A stretch of 64,000 bases of DNA from Sphingomonadaceae bacterium (GTDB lineage Bacteria > Pseudomonadota > Alphaproteobacteria > Sphingomonadales > Sphingomonadaceae): contig CANJBY010000004.1 of NCBI GenBank assembly GCA_947472735.1, forward strand, positions 1 through 64,000. The letters run 5' to 3'. Below are positions 1 through 7,565 of the stretch, one piece after another. The position numbers were made by a program, and so were the translations under genes. Position 1 is the first letter of the stretch. Each line of letters begins with the position of its first letter. The notes below the pieces were generated by a model, which searched no databases, was not told the origin of the DNA, and worked only from the letters and a program-made list of their open reading frames with translations.

Positions 1-144
1 AAAATGACCTAGGGTCACGCCCGAACTTTTTGTCCGATTACTGTTCTCTCGGTTTCCATCGGTGTCCCGTTGCCTTCGGGCGTCTGGCTTTTCCGTCTCA
101 GCACCATCGTTCGGCACATCCGGGCGAGAGACGGAGACCCACAA

Positions 145-351
145 GTGAAGACCCCGAACCCGTTCCATCCGGACCAGATGAGCGCCGAAGCTCGGCTCGC
201 CGAGTTGGGCCGTATCCTGGCAACCGGCATTCAACGCATGCGCGAACAGTCCAGTTCTATATCTGCTGACAGCGGAGATAGTTCGCTCGCTATCCCGGCC
301 AGCAAGAGCGTCAGTCGTCCTGGGCGCAAGGCCCGCAAAGGAGGACGATAA
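145..351 (+). CDS. Small basic protein, first gene of recombinase cassette 1
   Basis: This is a 68-aa basic protein of unknown function. I chose the GTG at 145 because its translation lines up with the ATG start of the paralogue at 42626 (both have a PDQM segment followed by an AELGRI segment), and a GGAGA ribosome-binding site lies just upstream. The sequence has two parts: an N-terminal helix (ARLAELGRILATGI) and an Arg/Lys/Ser-rich tail. Between them is an REQSSSIS segment encoded by 26 bases that are identical in both cassettes. Its stop overlaps the ATG of the next gene (TAATG), so translation is probably coupled. The basic tail suggests nucleic-acid binding, but that is inference. Confidence 0.7.
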   Translation: MKTPNPFHPDQMSAEARLAELGRILATGIQRMREQSSSISADSGDSSLAIPASKSVSRPGRKARKGGR

Positions 352-812
352 TGCAACACCAAGACGACGTGTCGGTGCTGGCAAGGCTGGCAGGCCTTAA
401 GGCCATGACAGTCAATGAACTGAAAGCCGAATGGCAAACGCTGATGGGATCTACGCCGCCCAATAACAGCCGCACATTTCTCGAGCAGCGAGTGGCCTAT
501 CGGATCCAGGAACTGACCTATGGCGGACTGCCGAAACCGGTCAGTCGTCTGCTGGACGCGCTGGCCGACGAGGTCGAGGGCAAGAAGGTCCGGAGCGCTG
601 TTATCAGCGATCCGCGCAACCCGGTCATTGGCACCCGGCTGGTGCGCGAATGGGACGGCGTGGAGCATGTCATCACGGTCCTGCAGGGCGGGTTTGACTG
701 GCAGGGTCGCCGCTACAAGTCCCTGTCAGCCATCGCCCGTGACATCACCGGCACGCAGTGGAACGGCTACCGCTTCTTTGGCCTGCGCGAGAACAAGAGG
801 GCTGCAGCATGA
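351..812 (+). CDS. DUF2924 domain protein, recombinase cassette 1
   Basis: A 153-aa protein of the DUF2924 family, which is typically found beside serine recombinases in alphaproteobacterial islands and prophages. The first half is helical (LARLAGLKAMTVNELKAEW). The second half holds the diagnostic block: GTRLVREW, then FDWQGRRYKSLSAIARDITG, then WNGYRFFGL. That C-terminal block resembles RAMA-type DNA-binding folds; this is inference from motif shape. It starts by TAATG overlap with the previous gene, and its stop overlaps the recombinase start by ATGA, so the cassette is one translationally coupled operon. A recombination-directionality or DNA-targeting role is plausible but unproven. Confidence 0.85.
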   Translation: MQHQDDVSVLARLAGLKAMTVNELKAEWQTLMGSTPPNNSRTFLEQRVAYRIQELTYGGLPKPVSRLLDALADEVEGKKVRSAVISDPRNPVIGTRLVREWDGVEHVITVLQGGFDWQGRRYKSLSAIARDITGTQWNGYRFFGLRENKRAAA

Positions 813-2131
813 AGGAGATACCAACACAACGTCGTCTGCGCTGCGCCGTCTACACTCGCAAATCCAGCGAGGAAGGGTTGGACATGGAGTTCAACAGCCT
901 CGATGCCCAGCGGGAATCCTGCGAGGCCTATGTCGCCAGCCAGCGCGCCGAGGGCTGGGTCTGCATGCGCGAACGCTACGACGACGGCGGATATTCAGGC
1001 GGGTCGCTCGAACGGCCCGGCCTCAAGGCCCTGCTGGAAGACGTGGAGGCGGGGCTCGTCGACGTCATCGTCGTCTACAAGATTGATCGCCTGTCGCGCT
1101 CGCTGATGGACTTTGCCAAGCTGGTCGAGGCCTTCGACCGCAACAACGTGACCTTCGTGTCGGTGACGCAGGCGTTCAACACCACGACCTCGATGGGTCG
1201 GCTGACGCTGAACATCCTGCTGTCGTTCGCCCAGTTCGAACGCGAGGTCACCGGCGAGCGCATCCGCGACAAGTTCGCTGCCAGCCGCGCCAAGGGCATG
1301 TGGATGGGCGGGTTCGTGCCGTGGGGTTACGACGTCATCGATCGCAAGCTAGTCGTCAACGAGGCTGAAGCCGCTCAGGTTCGGGCCGTGTTTCAGCGGT
1401 TCACCGAGCTGGGCTCGGCCACGCTGCTGACCCGTGAACTGGTCGCCAAGGATGTGCGTAGCAAGCGCGGCAAGCCGATCGACAAAGGGTTCCTCTACAA
1501 GCTGTTCCGCAACCGGCTTTATCTCGGCGAGGCGGTCCACAAGGGCACGAGCTATCCCGGCGAACATCAAGGTATCATCGACCAGCAGCTCTGGGATGCG
1601 GTGCATGCCATATTGCAAGAGAGCCCGCGCCAGCGCGCAGCCAACACCCGGGCCAAGACCCCAGTGATGCTGAAGGGGCTAATCTTCACGACAAGCGGCG
1701 TCGCCATGACGCCGACCATGACCAAGAAGGGCAGCCGCCTTTACCGCTACTACACGTCAATGGATGCTATCCGGAACCGTGCCGGTGAAGGCCGTGACAG
1801 CTATGTCCGGCTCAACGCGGGCATGGTGGAAGCTGCCGTCATGCAGCAGATCCGGGCTCTCATGCGGACCCCCGAAGTCGCGGCGCAAGCAGCGGCAGCG
1901 CTCAAGGCGGACAATGCCGAAACCGACGGCAATGATGTCGTCGCCGCGTTGGCGAACTTTGACACCCTTTGGGAGACACTGTTCCCTGCCGAACAGGCTC
2001 GCATTGCCCGGCTGCTCGTTCAGCGTGTCACCGTGAGTCAGCATGGGCTGACGGTTGATCTTCACACTGCAGGGCTCAGCTCGGTGATCCGTGACATGCT
2101 GGCACCGCGCCAAATGGAGAAGGCCGCATGA
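809..2131 (+). CDS. Serine recombinase (resolvase/invertase type), cassette 1
   Basis: A 440-aa serine site-specific recombinase. The resolvase catalytic domain covers about residues 10-150, with the YTRKS motif (nucleophile Ser19), followed by FNSLDAQRESC, YKIDRLSRS and the helix-E segment FAQFEREVTGERI. A recombinase domain (about 165-270; KRGKPIDKGFLYKLFRNR, YLGEAVHKGTSYPGEH) and a ribbon-like region follow. The ribbon region (LKGLIFTTSGVAMTP) has none of the cysteines a zinc ribbon normally carries. The ATG at 809 overlaps the upstream stop (ATGA). Residues 8-171 are identical to those of the recombinase at 43299, while the remainder differs at many positions. The protein is shorter than phage-type large serine integrases with coiled coils. 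Confidence 0.93.
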   Translation: MKEIPTQRRLRCAVYTRKSSEEGLDMEFNSLDAQRESCEAYVASQRAEGWVCMRERYDDGGYSGGSLERPGLKALLEDVEAGLVDVIVVYKIDRLSRSLMDFAKLVEAFDRNNVTFVSVTQAFNTTTSMGRLTLNILLSFAQFEREVTGERIRDKFAASRAKGMWMGGFVPWGYDVIDRKLVVNEAEAAQVRAVFQRFTELGSATLLTRELVAKDVRSKRGKPIDKGFLYKLFRNRLYLGEAVHKGTSYPGEHQGIIDQQLWDAVHAILQESPRQRAANTRAKTPVMLKGLIFTTSGVAMTPTMTKKGSRLYRYYTSMDAIRNRAGEGRDSYVRLNAGMVEAAVMQQIRALMRTPEVAAQAAAALKADNAETDGNDVVAALANFDTLWETLFPAEQARIARLLVQRVTVSQHGLTVDLHTAGLSSVIRDMLAPRQMEKAA

Positions 2132-2556
2132 GCCAAGCTCCGGCTTCCATCACGGTCTTCATCCCGCTCACCATACGCAAGCGCAACGGGCGGCCGAAGA
2201 TCGTCCCGCCGGTCGACGTGGTGCCAGACACTGGCAGCGTCGATCCACATGTGCTGAAGGCGATAGCTAAGGCATGGAGCTGGCGGCGCAGGCTCGAAAG
2301 CGGCCAGTCCGCCACCATCGAGGACATCGCGCGATCTGAAGACGTTACCCCGTCATTCATCCGGCGGACGCTGAAGTTGGCCTATCTTGCCCCGGCGGTG
2401 CTGGAGCAGGTCCTGATAGCTCGGATGTCACCGGCGGTATCGCTTAAGGATATGTCAGCAGCAGCGGATGCGCCGTGGGCTGTTCAGGCGGCTATAGTGT
2501 TTCAATTCGCCGAACGAGCTACGTTGGATCAATTTCCCCATGCGATGAACGGCTGA
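2128..2556 (+). CDS. Recombinase-associated small protein, cassette 1 (last gene)
   Basis: A 142-aa protein that always follows the recombinase here (ATGA overlap). Its N-terminus, FIPLTIRKRNGRPKIVPP, is nearly invariant between the two cassettes. A predicted HTH region (ATIEDIARSEDVTPSFIRRT) and a second helical region resembling the linker of ParB-type proteins follow. Compared with the 125-aa paralogue at 44615, the last 20-25 residues are unrelated: after PWAVQ the reading frame runs into different sequence and continues 17 residues longer. This suggests a recombination or rearrangement breakpoint near 2495. Function is unknown; an accessory DNA-binding factor for the recombinase is the simplest guess. 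Confidence 0.75.
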   Translation: MSQAPASITVFIPLTIRKRNGRPKIVPPVDVVPDTGSVDPHVLKAIAKAWSWRRRLESGQSATIEDIARSEDVTPSFIRRTLKLAYLAPAVLEQVLIARMSPAVSLKDMSAAADAPWAVQAAIVFQFAERATLDQFPHAMNG

Positions 2557-2605
2557 TCTTTGGCAGTTGTCGTGCGCGCCCTCGCGGAGGCGTTGTGTGT
2601 TCGGG

Positions 2606-2630
2606 ATATATAGCCTAGGGGGGTATCCTA
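2606..2630 (+). promoter_or_regulatory. Probable RcnR/CsoR-type operator upstream of dmeR-like gene
   Basis: A short A/T-rich segment with a central G6 tract (CCTAGGGGGGTATCC) directly abuts the start codon of the repressor gene. RcnR, CsoR and FrmR family repressors bind sites with a G-tract flanked by A/T-rich inverted repeats, and such sites usually overlap their own promoters. The assignment rests on position and the G-tract only. Confidence 0.5.
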
Positions 2631-2905
2631 TGGCTCATCTGAAAACCAACAAAGAAGCATTGCTCGCGCGCGTCCGCAGGATCGCAGGTCAGATGGCGGC
2701 GATCGAAAAAGCGATCTCAGATGATGCTGCCTGCAACACGGTCCTGCATCAGGTCGCAGGCGTGCGCGGCGCCGTCGGCGGGCTGATGGACGAACTCATC
2801 GGCGACCACATCCAGCAGCATCTTGCGCAACCTGGCCTCAGCGATGCTGAGCGTGCCGAGGCGGCTGACGACATCATTGCGGCCATCCGCCGCTACGCGA
2901 AATAG
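2630..2905 (+). CDS. dmeR: Metal-sensing RcnR/FrmR-family transcriptional repressor (DmeR-like)
   Basis: A 91-aa all-helical repressor of the CsoR/RcnR/FrmR family. The family core is visible: LLARVRRIAGQMAAIEKAI, then DAACNTVLHQVAGVRGAVGGLM with the metal-ligand Cys and His on helix 2, then a C-terminal IIAAIRRYAK helix. The start at 2630 gives the canonical family N-terminus and sits just after the G-tract operator. It lies 10 bp upstream of a DmeF-type CDF exporter, the same arrangement as the nickel/cobalt-responsive dmeRF operons of rhizobia. It therefore probably represses its own operon and releases DNA on Ni(II) or Co(II) binding. The metal is inferred, not shown. Confidence 0.85.
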   Translation: MAHLKTNKEALLARVRRIAGQMAAIEKAISDDAACNTVLHQVAGVRGAVGGLMDELIGDHIQQHLAQPGLSDAERAEAADDIIAAIRRYAK

Positions 2906-2915
2906 GAACCTTTCC

Positions 2916-3863
2916 ATGTCACTCGACAAAGAGCTGGAACAGCTCACCCACGATCACGTCTTTTTGGGCAATGCCCATGACCGGAACGCTCGTCGCACGC
3001 TCTGGGTTGTCCTGCTGACCGCTGGGATGATGGTGGTCGAGATCGCTGCTGGGGTTCTGTTCAACTCTATGGCGCTTCTCGCGGATGGTTTTCACATGGC
3101 CACGCATGCCGGTGCGCTTGGGGTGGCGGCTATCGCCTACGCCTATGCCAAAAAGCATGCCAAGAGTGGGCGTTACAGCTTTGGTACGGGCAAAGTGGGC
3201 GATCTTGCCGGCTTTGCCTCGGCCATGGCGCTTGGTCTGGTTGCACTGGGGATCGCTGTCGAGTCGGCGCAGCGCCTTCTCAGTCCGCAGTCGGTAGCAT
3301 TCGGTGAGGCAACCATCATTGCCGTTGTCGGGCTGCTGGTAAATCTCGCGAGCGCATGGCTGCTAGGCGCAGACCACCACCACGGGCACGGACATGGCCA
3401 CGATCACGGACATCATCACGACCACGACGACCATGCACAAGGGCATGACAACCATCACCACGATAACAATTTGCGGTCGGCCTATGTCCATGTTTTGGCT
3501 GACGCACTGACATCGGTCCTGGCCATCGTCGCCCTGCTAGGGGGGAGCTATCTCGGCTGGGTCTGGCTCGACCCGGTCATGGGCCTGGTCGGTGCGACTG
3601 TCATCGCAGTCTGGTCGTGGTCGCTGATGCGTGACACGGCGAGCGTTCTGCTCGACGCCCACGAAAGCCATCTCGAGCAGGAAATCCGTGAGTTTGTCGA
3701 AGGACCTGGCGATGCGCGCATTACGGACCTGCACGTGTGGCGCGTAGGGCCTGGTGCGCACGCCGCCATCGTCGCGGTCAAAGGCATTGATGGCGACACG
3801 GTACGGTCCCGCCTCCATGAGGTCCATGAGATCGCCCACCTTACCGTCGAGCACAGGATTTGA
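2916..3863 (+). CDS. dmeF: Cation diffusion facilitator, DmeF-type divalent metal exporter
   Basis: A 315-aa inner-membrane CDF transporter that exports divalent cations in exchange for protons. The N-terminus carries the DmeF signature (LTHDHVFLGNAHDRNARRT). Transmembrane helix 2 has the metal-site motif ALLADGFHMATHAG and helix 5 the VLADALTSV motif, so the paired D/H binding residues are present. A long His/Asp-rich loop sits between helices 4 and 5, at about residues 157-186, as expected for Co/Ni/Zn binding. A cytoplasmic C-terminal domain (ITDLHVWRVGPG) closes the protein. Start at the ATG 10 bp after the repressor stop; the two form an operon. Confidence 0.93.
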   Translation: MSLDKELEQLTHDHVFLGNAHDRNARRTLWVVLLTAGMMVVEIAAGVLFNSMALLADGFHMATHAGALGVAAIAYAYAKKHAKSGRYSFGTGKVGDLAGFASAMALGLVALGIAVESAQRLLSPQSVAFGEATIIAVVGLLVNLASAWLLGADHHHGHGHGHDHGHHHDHDDHAQGHDNHHHDNNLRSAYVHVLADALTSVLAIVALLGGSYLGWVWLDPVMGLVGATVIAVWSWSLMRDTASVLLDAHESHLEQEIREFVEGPGDARITDLHVWRVGPGAHAAIVAVKGIDGDTVRSRLHEVHEIAHLTVEHRI

Positions 3864-3921
3864 CGGCGCTGCCCGAGCAGGTTGCGTTGAAGCTGGGCGA
3901 CGGCTAAGGCGCATATGTCAT

Positions 3922-4094
3922 CTGGGGAGTAGCCAGTCGTCCTATGGGACGAGCCCCCGCGTCAACATACTCGGTCGAGAGGCCGTGGCGCGAGGGAAGC
4001 GGGACACCGCTTGGGCGAGACCAATGGCACCGAATCTCCGCTCAGGGTTGGGCGGCGAGATCGGTGTCCGTTGGATCTTTAACGCCGCCCGACC
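3922..4094 (+). promoter_or_regulatory. yybP-ykoY manganese riboswitch
   Basis: The 5' leader of the TMEM165/GDT1 gene holds the conserved elements of the yybP-ykoY Mn(II) riboswitch: GGGGAGTAGCC at 3924-3934, CGTCAACATACTCGG at 3960-3974, and a CGAGACCA element at 4016-4023. A separate strong hairpin (arms 4046-4057 and 4083-4094) ends exactly where the ribosome-binding site CGGAGA begins, 8-12 bases before the start codon. It is the likely expression platform, acting on translation. High Mn would switch the exporter on. Confidence 0.85.
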
Positions 4095-4106
4095 CGGAGA
4101 CTGCCC

Positions 4107-4688
4107 ATGGAAGCCCTATTTACATCTACCGCCGTGGTTGCGCTCGCTGAGATCGGCGACAAGACCCAACTGCTTGCTATTGTACTCGCTACGCGGTTCC
4201 AGAAACCCATTCCGATCGTCGCAGGCATTTTTGCCGCTACAGTTGCCAATCACTTCCTGGCCGCGCTCGTCGGATCGCAGGTCGCCTCCATCCTCGATGG
4301 TCAATGGTTTCGATACGCCATTGCAGTGTCGTTCATCGCAATGGCGGCCTGGACACTGATCCCTGACAAGCTCGATGAAGATGAGCACAAGCCAGCCCGC
4401 TTCGGAGCTTTCATAACGACGCTGATTGCCTTCTTCCTGGTTGAGATGGGAGACAAGACGCAGATCGCGACCGTGGCACTGGGCGCGCGGTTCCACGACG
4501 TATTGTCTGTTACCATGGGAACGACTTTGGGCATGATGATCGCCAACGTGCCAGCCGTGTTTGTAGGTCACGAGCTACTGAAGTACGTGCCGCTCAACAT
4601 CGTCCGGATGATCGCAGCTGGGCTGTTCCTTCTGATCGGTGTTTGGGTACTGGCCCAGACCGCAGGCTGGACTGCAGGGCTGCTCTGA
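4107..4688 (+). CDS. TMEM165/GDT1 (UPF0016) family manganese exporter
   Basis: A 193-aa inner-membrane protein with six predicted helices in two homologous halves. Each half carries the family signature E-x-G-D-K-T: EIGDKTQ near residue 15 and EMGDKTQ near residue 113. The acidic residues of these motifs form the cation path. Family members export Mn(II) in bacteria, and the riboswitch leader supports a manganese role here. It is a single-gene unit following dmeRF and completes a metal-efflux cargo block. Confidence 0.92.
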   Translation: MEALFTSTAVVALAEIGDKTQLLAIVLATRFQKPIPIVAGIFAATVANHFLAALVGSQVASILDGQWFRYAIAVSFIAMAAWTLIPDKLDEDEHKPARFGAFITTLIAFFLVEMGDKTQIATVALGARFHDVLSVTMGTTLGMMIANVPAVFVGHELLKYVPLNIVRMIAAGLFLLIGVWVLAQTAGWTAGLL

Positions 4689-5340
4689 GAGATCGGCAGC
4701 GGGTGGGGCACCTGTGTGACCCCACCCACAGCAGAATAGAGGATAAGTATGATGGTCAAAGTTCCAAACCCGGTGCGGGACCTGACCACAATCACCTCTA
4801 CGGCAGATCAGCGACAGGACGCTTGGTCATTGAGGCGATCTCACGCAACCGTCTGATACCTCAAGTGGAACCCGAAGCACTGGTTCTCGTGATCGTCTCT
4901 AACCGCAATCCGACACAAACGGTTCGGTAGAGGGAAATCCGAAAACGTTGAATTTTTGGCGTTTCTCGAGACCGCACCTCGGGCGCAGAGGTTCGGGTGA
5001 AAAGAGACGAAAGCCGGTCAGAGACTGATTTTGGCGTTTTCAGCAGTCTCTGAAGTTCGGTCGCAATCAGCAAAACGGCGCGGACGCTGGGGATTTTCTG
5101 GCCCCAGAAGGCCCATCTCATTGATTCGCATTGAGATGTTGGCGGAGCGTAGTCGACCCGGATCCAACCTTCTCTGGGCCATAAGTCATTGAATTTTATT
5201 AACTGTCATAACATTTCGAATCTCATTATCGAGCATTTGGGGCTCATTTACATATCCTCTCAGAACAGGGGATGCAGTCCGCACCCAAAGTTCGGCTGAG
5301 AGGGTGACAAAGTAATAATCTTTCGCTACCGCGCCCGGCC
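4689..5340. other. Gene-free stretch between metal-efflux genes and DUF2946 gene
   Basis: This stretch is 652 bp long. I see no convincing gene. The short ORFs lack family similarity and overlap real features. It contains the 154-bp arm that recurs beside tRNA-Ser (separate entry). The last 190 bases before 5341 are A/T-rich and probably hold the promoter of the DUF2946 gene. Confidence 0.6.
4996..5149 (+). repeat. Direct-repeat arm, copy 1, ending in tRNA-Ser 3' end
   Basis: These 154 bases match 47581-47734 without gaps, with 25 mismatches by my count (84 %). Identity is highest at the right end: the last 34 bases differ once. The final 10 bases (TGGCGGAGCG, at 5140-5149) are the 3' end of tRNA-Ser(GGA) with its CCA, read on the minus strand. 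Inverted repeats sit inside: TCAGAGACTG/CAGTCTCTGA (5018-5053), CTGGGG/CCCCAG, and ATCTCA/TGAGAT. After 5149 the similarity to the tRNA stops. This is the pattern of an attachment-site scar. Confidence 0.8.
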
Positions 5341-5739
5341 ATGAACGCATGGGTCCGAGAATCGAAAGCAGGAAAATCGCTGTTCGCGATTACCGTTCTG
5401 CTCGCACTCTCCCTGCGGATTCTGATCCCGACTGGCTTTATGCCAACGGTCAGTGCCCAAGGTCTGGTTGTAGAACTCTGCTCCGGCGTCTCCGGTAAGA
5501 CAGTTACGATTGACCTTGGCAAAAAGCTTCCTAGCGAGACGCAGAAGCACGCTGCTGATAGTCCGTGCGTTTTCGCGGCGGGTTTGGGCCATGGCCTGCT
5601 CACAAGTGCTGAGCTGCCCACCATCCAGCCGTTTGTTTACGGTCTGACAATCTTTGTCGGCACGGCAATTGCAGACCTGACGATCAGTCGTCTTGCGGCA
5701 CCGCCGCCGCCCTCCCAAGGCCCGCCTGCGCTGAGCTAA
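5341..5739 (+). CDS. DUF2946 family protein
   Basis: A 132-aa exported protein with an N-terminal hydrophobic segment (residues 14-30) and the family signature LRILIPTGFMPT directly after it. A second hydrophobic stretch near residue 100 and a Pro-rich tail follow. DUF2946 proteins are usually encoded just upstream of TonB-dependent receptors linked to copper or cobalt uptake. The decayed receptor at 5945 fits that arrangement. Function is unknown. Confidence 0.75.
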   Translation: MNAWVRESKAGKSLFAITVLLALSLRILIPTGFMPTVSAQGLVVELCSGVSGKTVTIDLGKKLPSETQKHAADSPCVFAAGLGHGLLTSAELPTIQPFVYGLTIFVGTAIADLTISRLAAPPPPSQGPPALS

Positions 5740-5944
5740 GCTCGCGCAGCGGACAATAGACACCTCGTTCGCTGCTGACCTGCGCTCAGGCTTTGCCTGT
5801 GCGCGTGTCTGACATCCGCTTCGGTTGGTCAGGCTTTTCAGTGAACAGGTTTCATCATCTCTGTAGATACATGGGCAAATTTGGCCGCCGTGGAGCGCGC
5901 CGCAGCGGTGTCTGCATGGAAATTAGATTGAAGAAAGAAACACA

Positions 5945-6738
5945 ATGAAAGCTTCCTTGCTGGCAATCGCGGTGGCTCTGACAGCGCCAACCCAAGTGCT
6001 TGCTGCCGAAGGTGAAACACCTTCTGCCGAAACCATCGTAGTTACAGCCGCCAGGATCACCGCCTTACAGAAAACTGCGGCAGCTGAAGATGAACACGCT
6101 ACCAGCCCGGATGGCGCCGCTTTTATTGCCCGTCAGCCAGGCGCTGCACTCGTAGACAACGGTGCTCTTTCAGGTCAGGTGGCGCTGACATCTCGCTTCG
6201 ATTTGGCTCAGCATCACGGTATGTTCGGCTAGGTGCCGATGTCGAGCTCATCGACAAGGGCTATATGCTCTACAACCCGCTTTCCACAAACTTCTTTATT
6301 CATCCTCTGGATCACGCAGAAAGTGATCGATTGGGTGCATTTGCAGAATGGCGCGGCGGCCTCGGCCCAGTCGAGGTAGAACTGGGCGCGCGGCTCGACC
6401 GGCACGGGGCGGAAACTGGTGCGCCCCGCTTTGGTCCTGGCGTACCACTCGGACCTGCCAATCTTGCCCTGGCCTTCGCTAACGCCGATCGAGACTGGTC
6501 TGGCACTACATTCGATACTTCTCTTCGGCTCTGGGCAGATTTTGGTGCGATCACTCCTCGCCTTACACTCGCACGAAAGACCCGAGCGCCAAGCCTGATC
6601 GAACGATTTTCATGGCTTCCTACCGAGGCAAGCGGAGGCCTCGCAGACGGCAACATCTATGTCGGATCACCATCGCTAAAAGCTGAAAAGGCCTGGGTCG
6701 CCGAAGCTGGCTTCGACTGGTCAAGTGCAATCGCCTAA
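5945..6738 (+). pseudogene. TonB-dependent receptor, internally deleted and truncated
   Basis: Residues 1-80 of the first ORF are a normal receptor N-terminus: signal peptide, a TonB-box-like ETIVVTAAR and a plug fragment (RQPGAALVDNGALSGQVAL). After about 6186 the frame changes and the sequence jumps to barrel strands (RFGSASRYVRLGADVELIDKG in the second frame, continuing as YMLYNPLSTNFF to 6738). Most of the plug and barrel, several hundred codons, is missing. The 3' end is cut off where a TolC fragment begins on the other strand. The gene cannot make a functional receptor. Confidence 0.85.
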
Positions 6739-7397
6739 GGCTGCAAATTCCCGCTGAGTGCATTGAGCTGCCAAGCCGCAACAGTCTGCATACCCTCAGC
6801 TTGTAGCAGCGCAGCTTCAGCTTCGATTGCCTCACGCTCAGCATCAAGAACAGCCAGCGTTGGCCGGGCTCCGACCCGCGCCTCCAGCCTGGTGCCGCGC
6901 AGCGCTTCTTCCGCCGCATCACGCCGCAGGCGCGAAGCCTCGGTCATCCGGCGCGCGGTGGCAAGGCCTTGCCAGGCATCGATCACCATGCCTTCCAGTG
7001 CCTGACCGGCCTGGCGCAGCCTCGCCTCGCTGGCATCAAGATCCGCGTCAGCTGCCCGAGTCTGCGCCGCCACGCGGCCACCGGCCCAGAGCGTCCAGCG
7101 CCCACGAACGCCGACCGCGACGGAATCCGCCCTGTAACCTGGGAAGAACTGGTCGCGGACATGGGCCGCCTCGGCGAAGGCGCCAACCGAGGGTAGGCCT
7201 TCCGCCTTCGCAGCCCGAACCCCGGCGCGCGCCGCATCAACCCCGGCTCGTGCCTGCTGCATTGCGGGATTGGAAGCACGCGCCATGTCCAGCGCATGAT
7301 CGAGCGACGGGGGAACAATCGGCAGGCCTGGCAAGGGGGTTAGTTCACCTGCAGGCGAACCGACCAGACGCTGGTATGCAGCTTCGGCTGAAATGCG
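6735..7397 (-). pseudogene. TolC-family outer-membrane efflux protein, C-terminal remnant
   Basis: The minus strand encodes the second half of an outer-membrane efflux protein: periplasmic coiled-coil helices (NPAMQQARAGVDAARAGVRA) and barrel strands (VAVGVRGRWTLWAGGRV), ending in WQLNALSGN. The frame is open upstream of the nominal TTG start to about 7397 (AEAAYQRLVGSPAGEL), where it meets an esterase fragment on the other strand. The N-terminal half and any start codon are absent. TolC proteins form the outer channel of RND or type I exporters, but no partner genes are nearby. Confidence 0.8.
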
Positions 7398-7399
7398 GC

Positions 7400-7565
7400 G
7401 ACCCTGCGCCTGCGCGCCGCCCTAAAGGCCCGAGGCGTGTCGGTCGAAACCCACCTGTTTGCCCATGGTGGCCATGGCTTCGGCCTGCGCAAGGCCATGG
7501 GCAAGCCGGTCGAAGTCTGGCCTGACCTGTGGCGCGCCTGGGCGCGCACCACCGGACTGGGTTGA
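7400..7565 (+). pseudogene. Alpha/beta hydrolase (BD-FAE/acetyl esterase type), C-terminal remnant
   Basis: About 55 codons of an esterase C-terminus survive: ALKARGVSVETHLFAHGGHG carries the catalytic His of the hydrolase triad, followed by the tail PDLWRAWARTTGLG and a stop. No start or nucleophile region remains. The stop overlaps the start of the GH43 gene (TGATG), so the two were once an operon acting on acetylated plant polysaccharide. The left edge is a deletion junction with the TolC remnant. Confidence 0.75.

Noticed and set aside
4643..4930. A 95-codon ORF after the manganese exporter
   Set aside because: It begins inside the exporter gene in another frame and has no family similarity.
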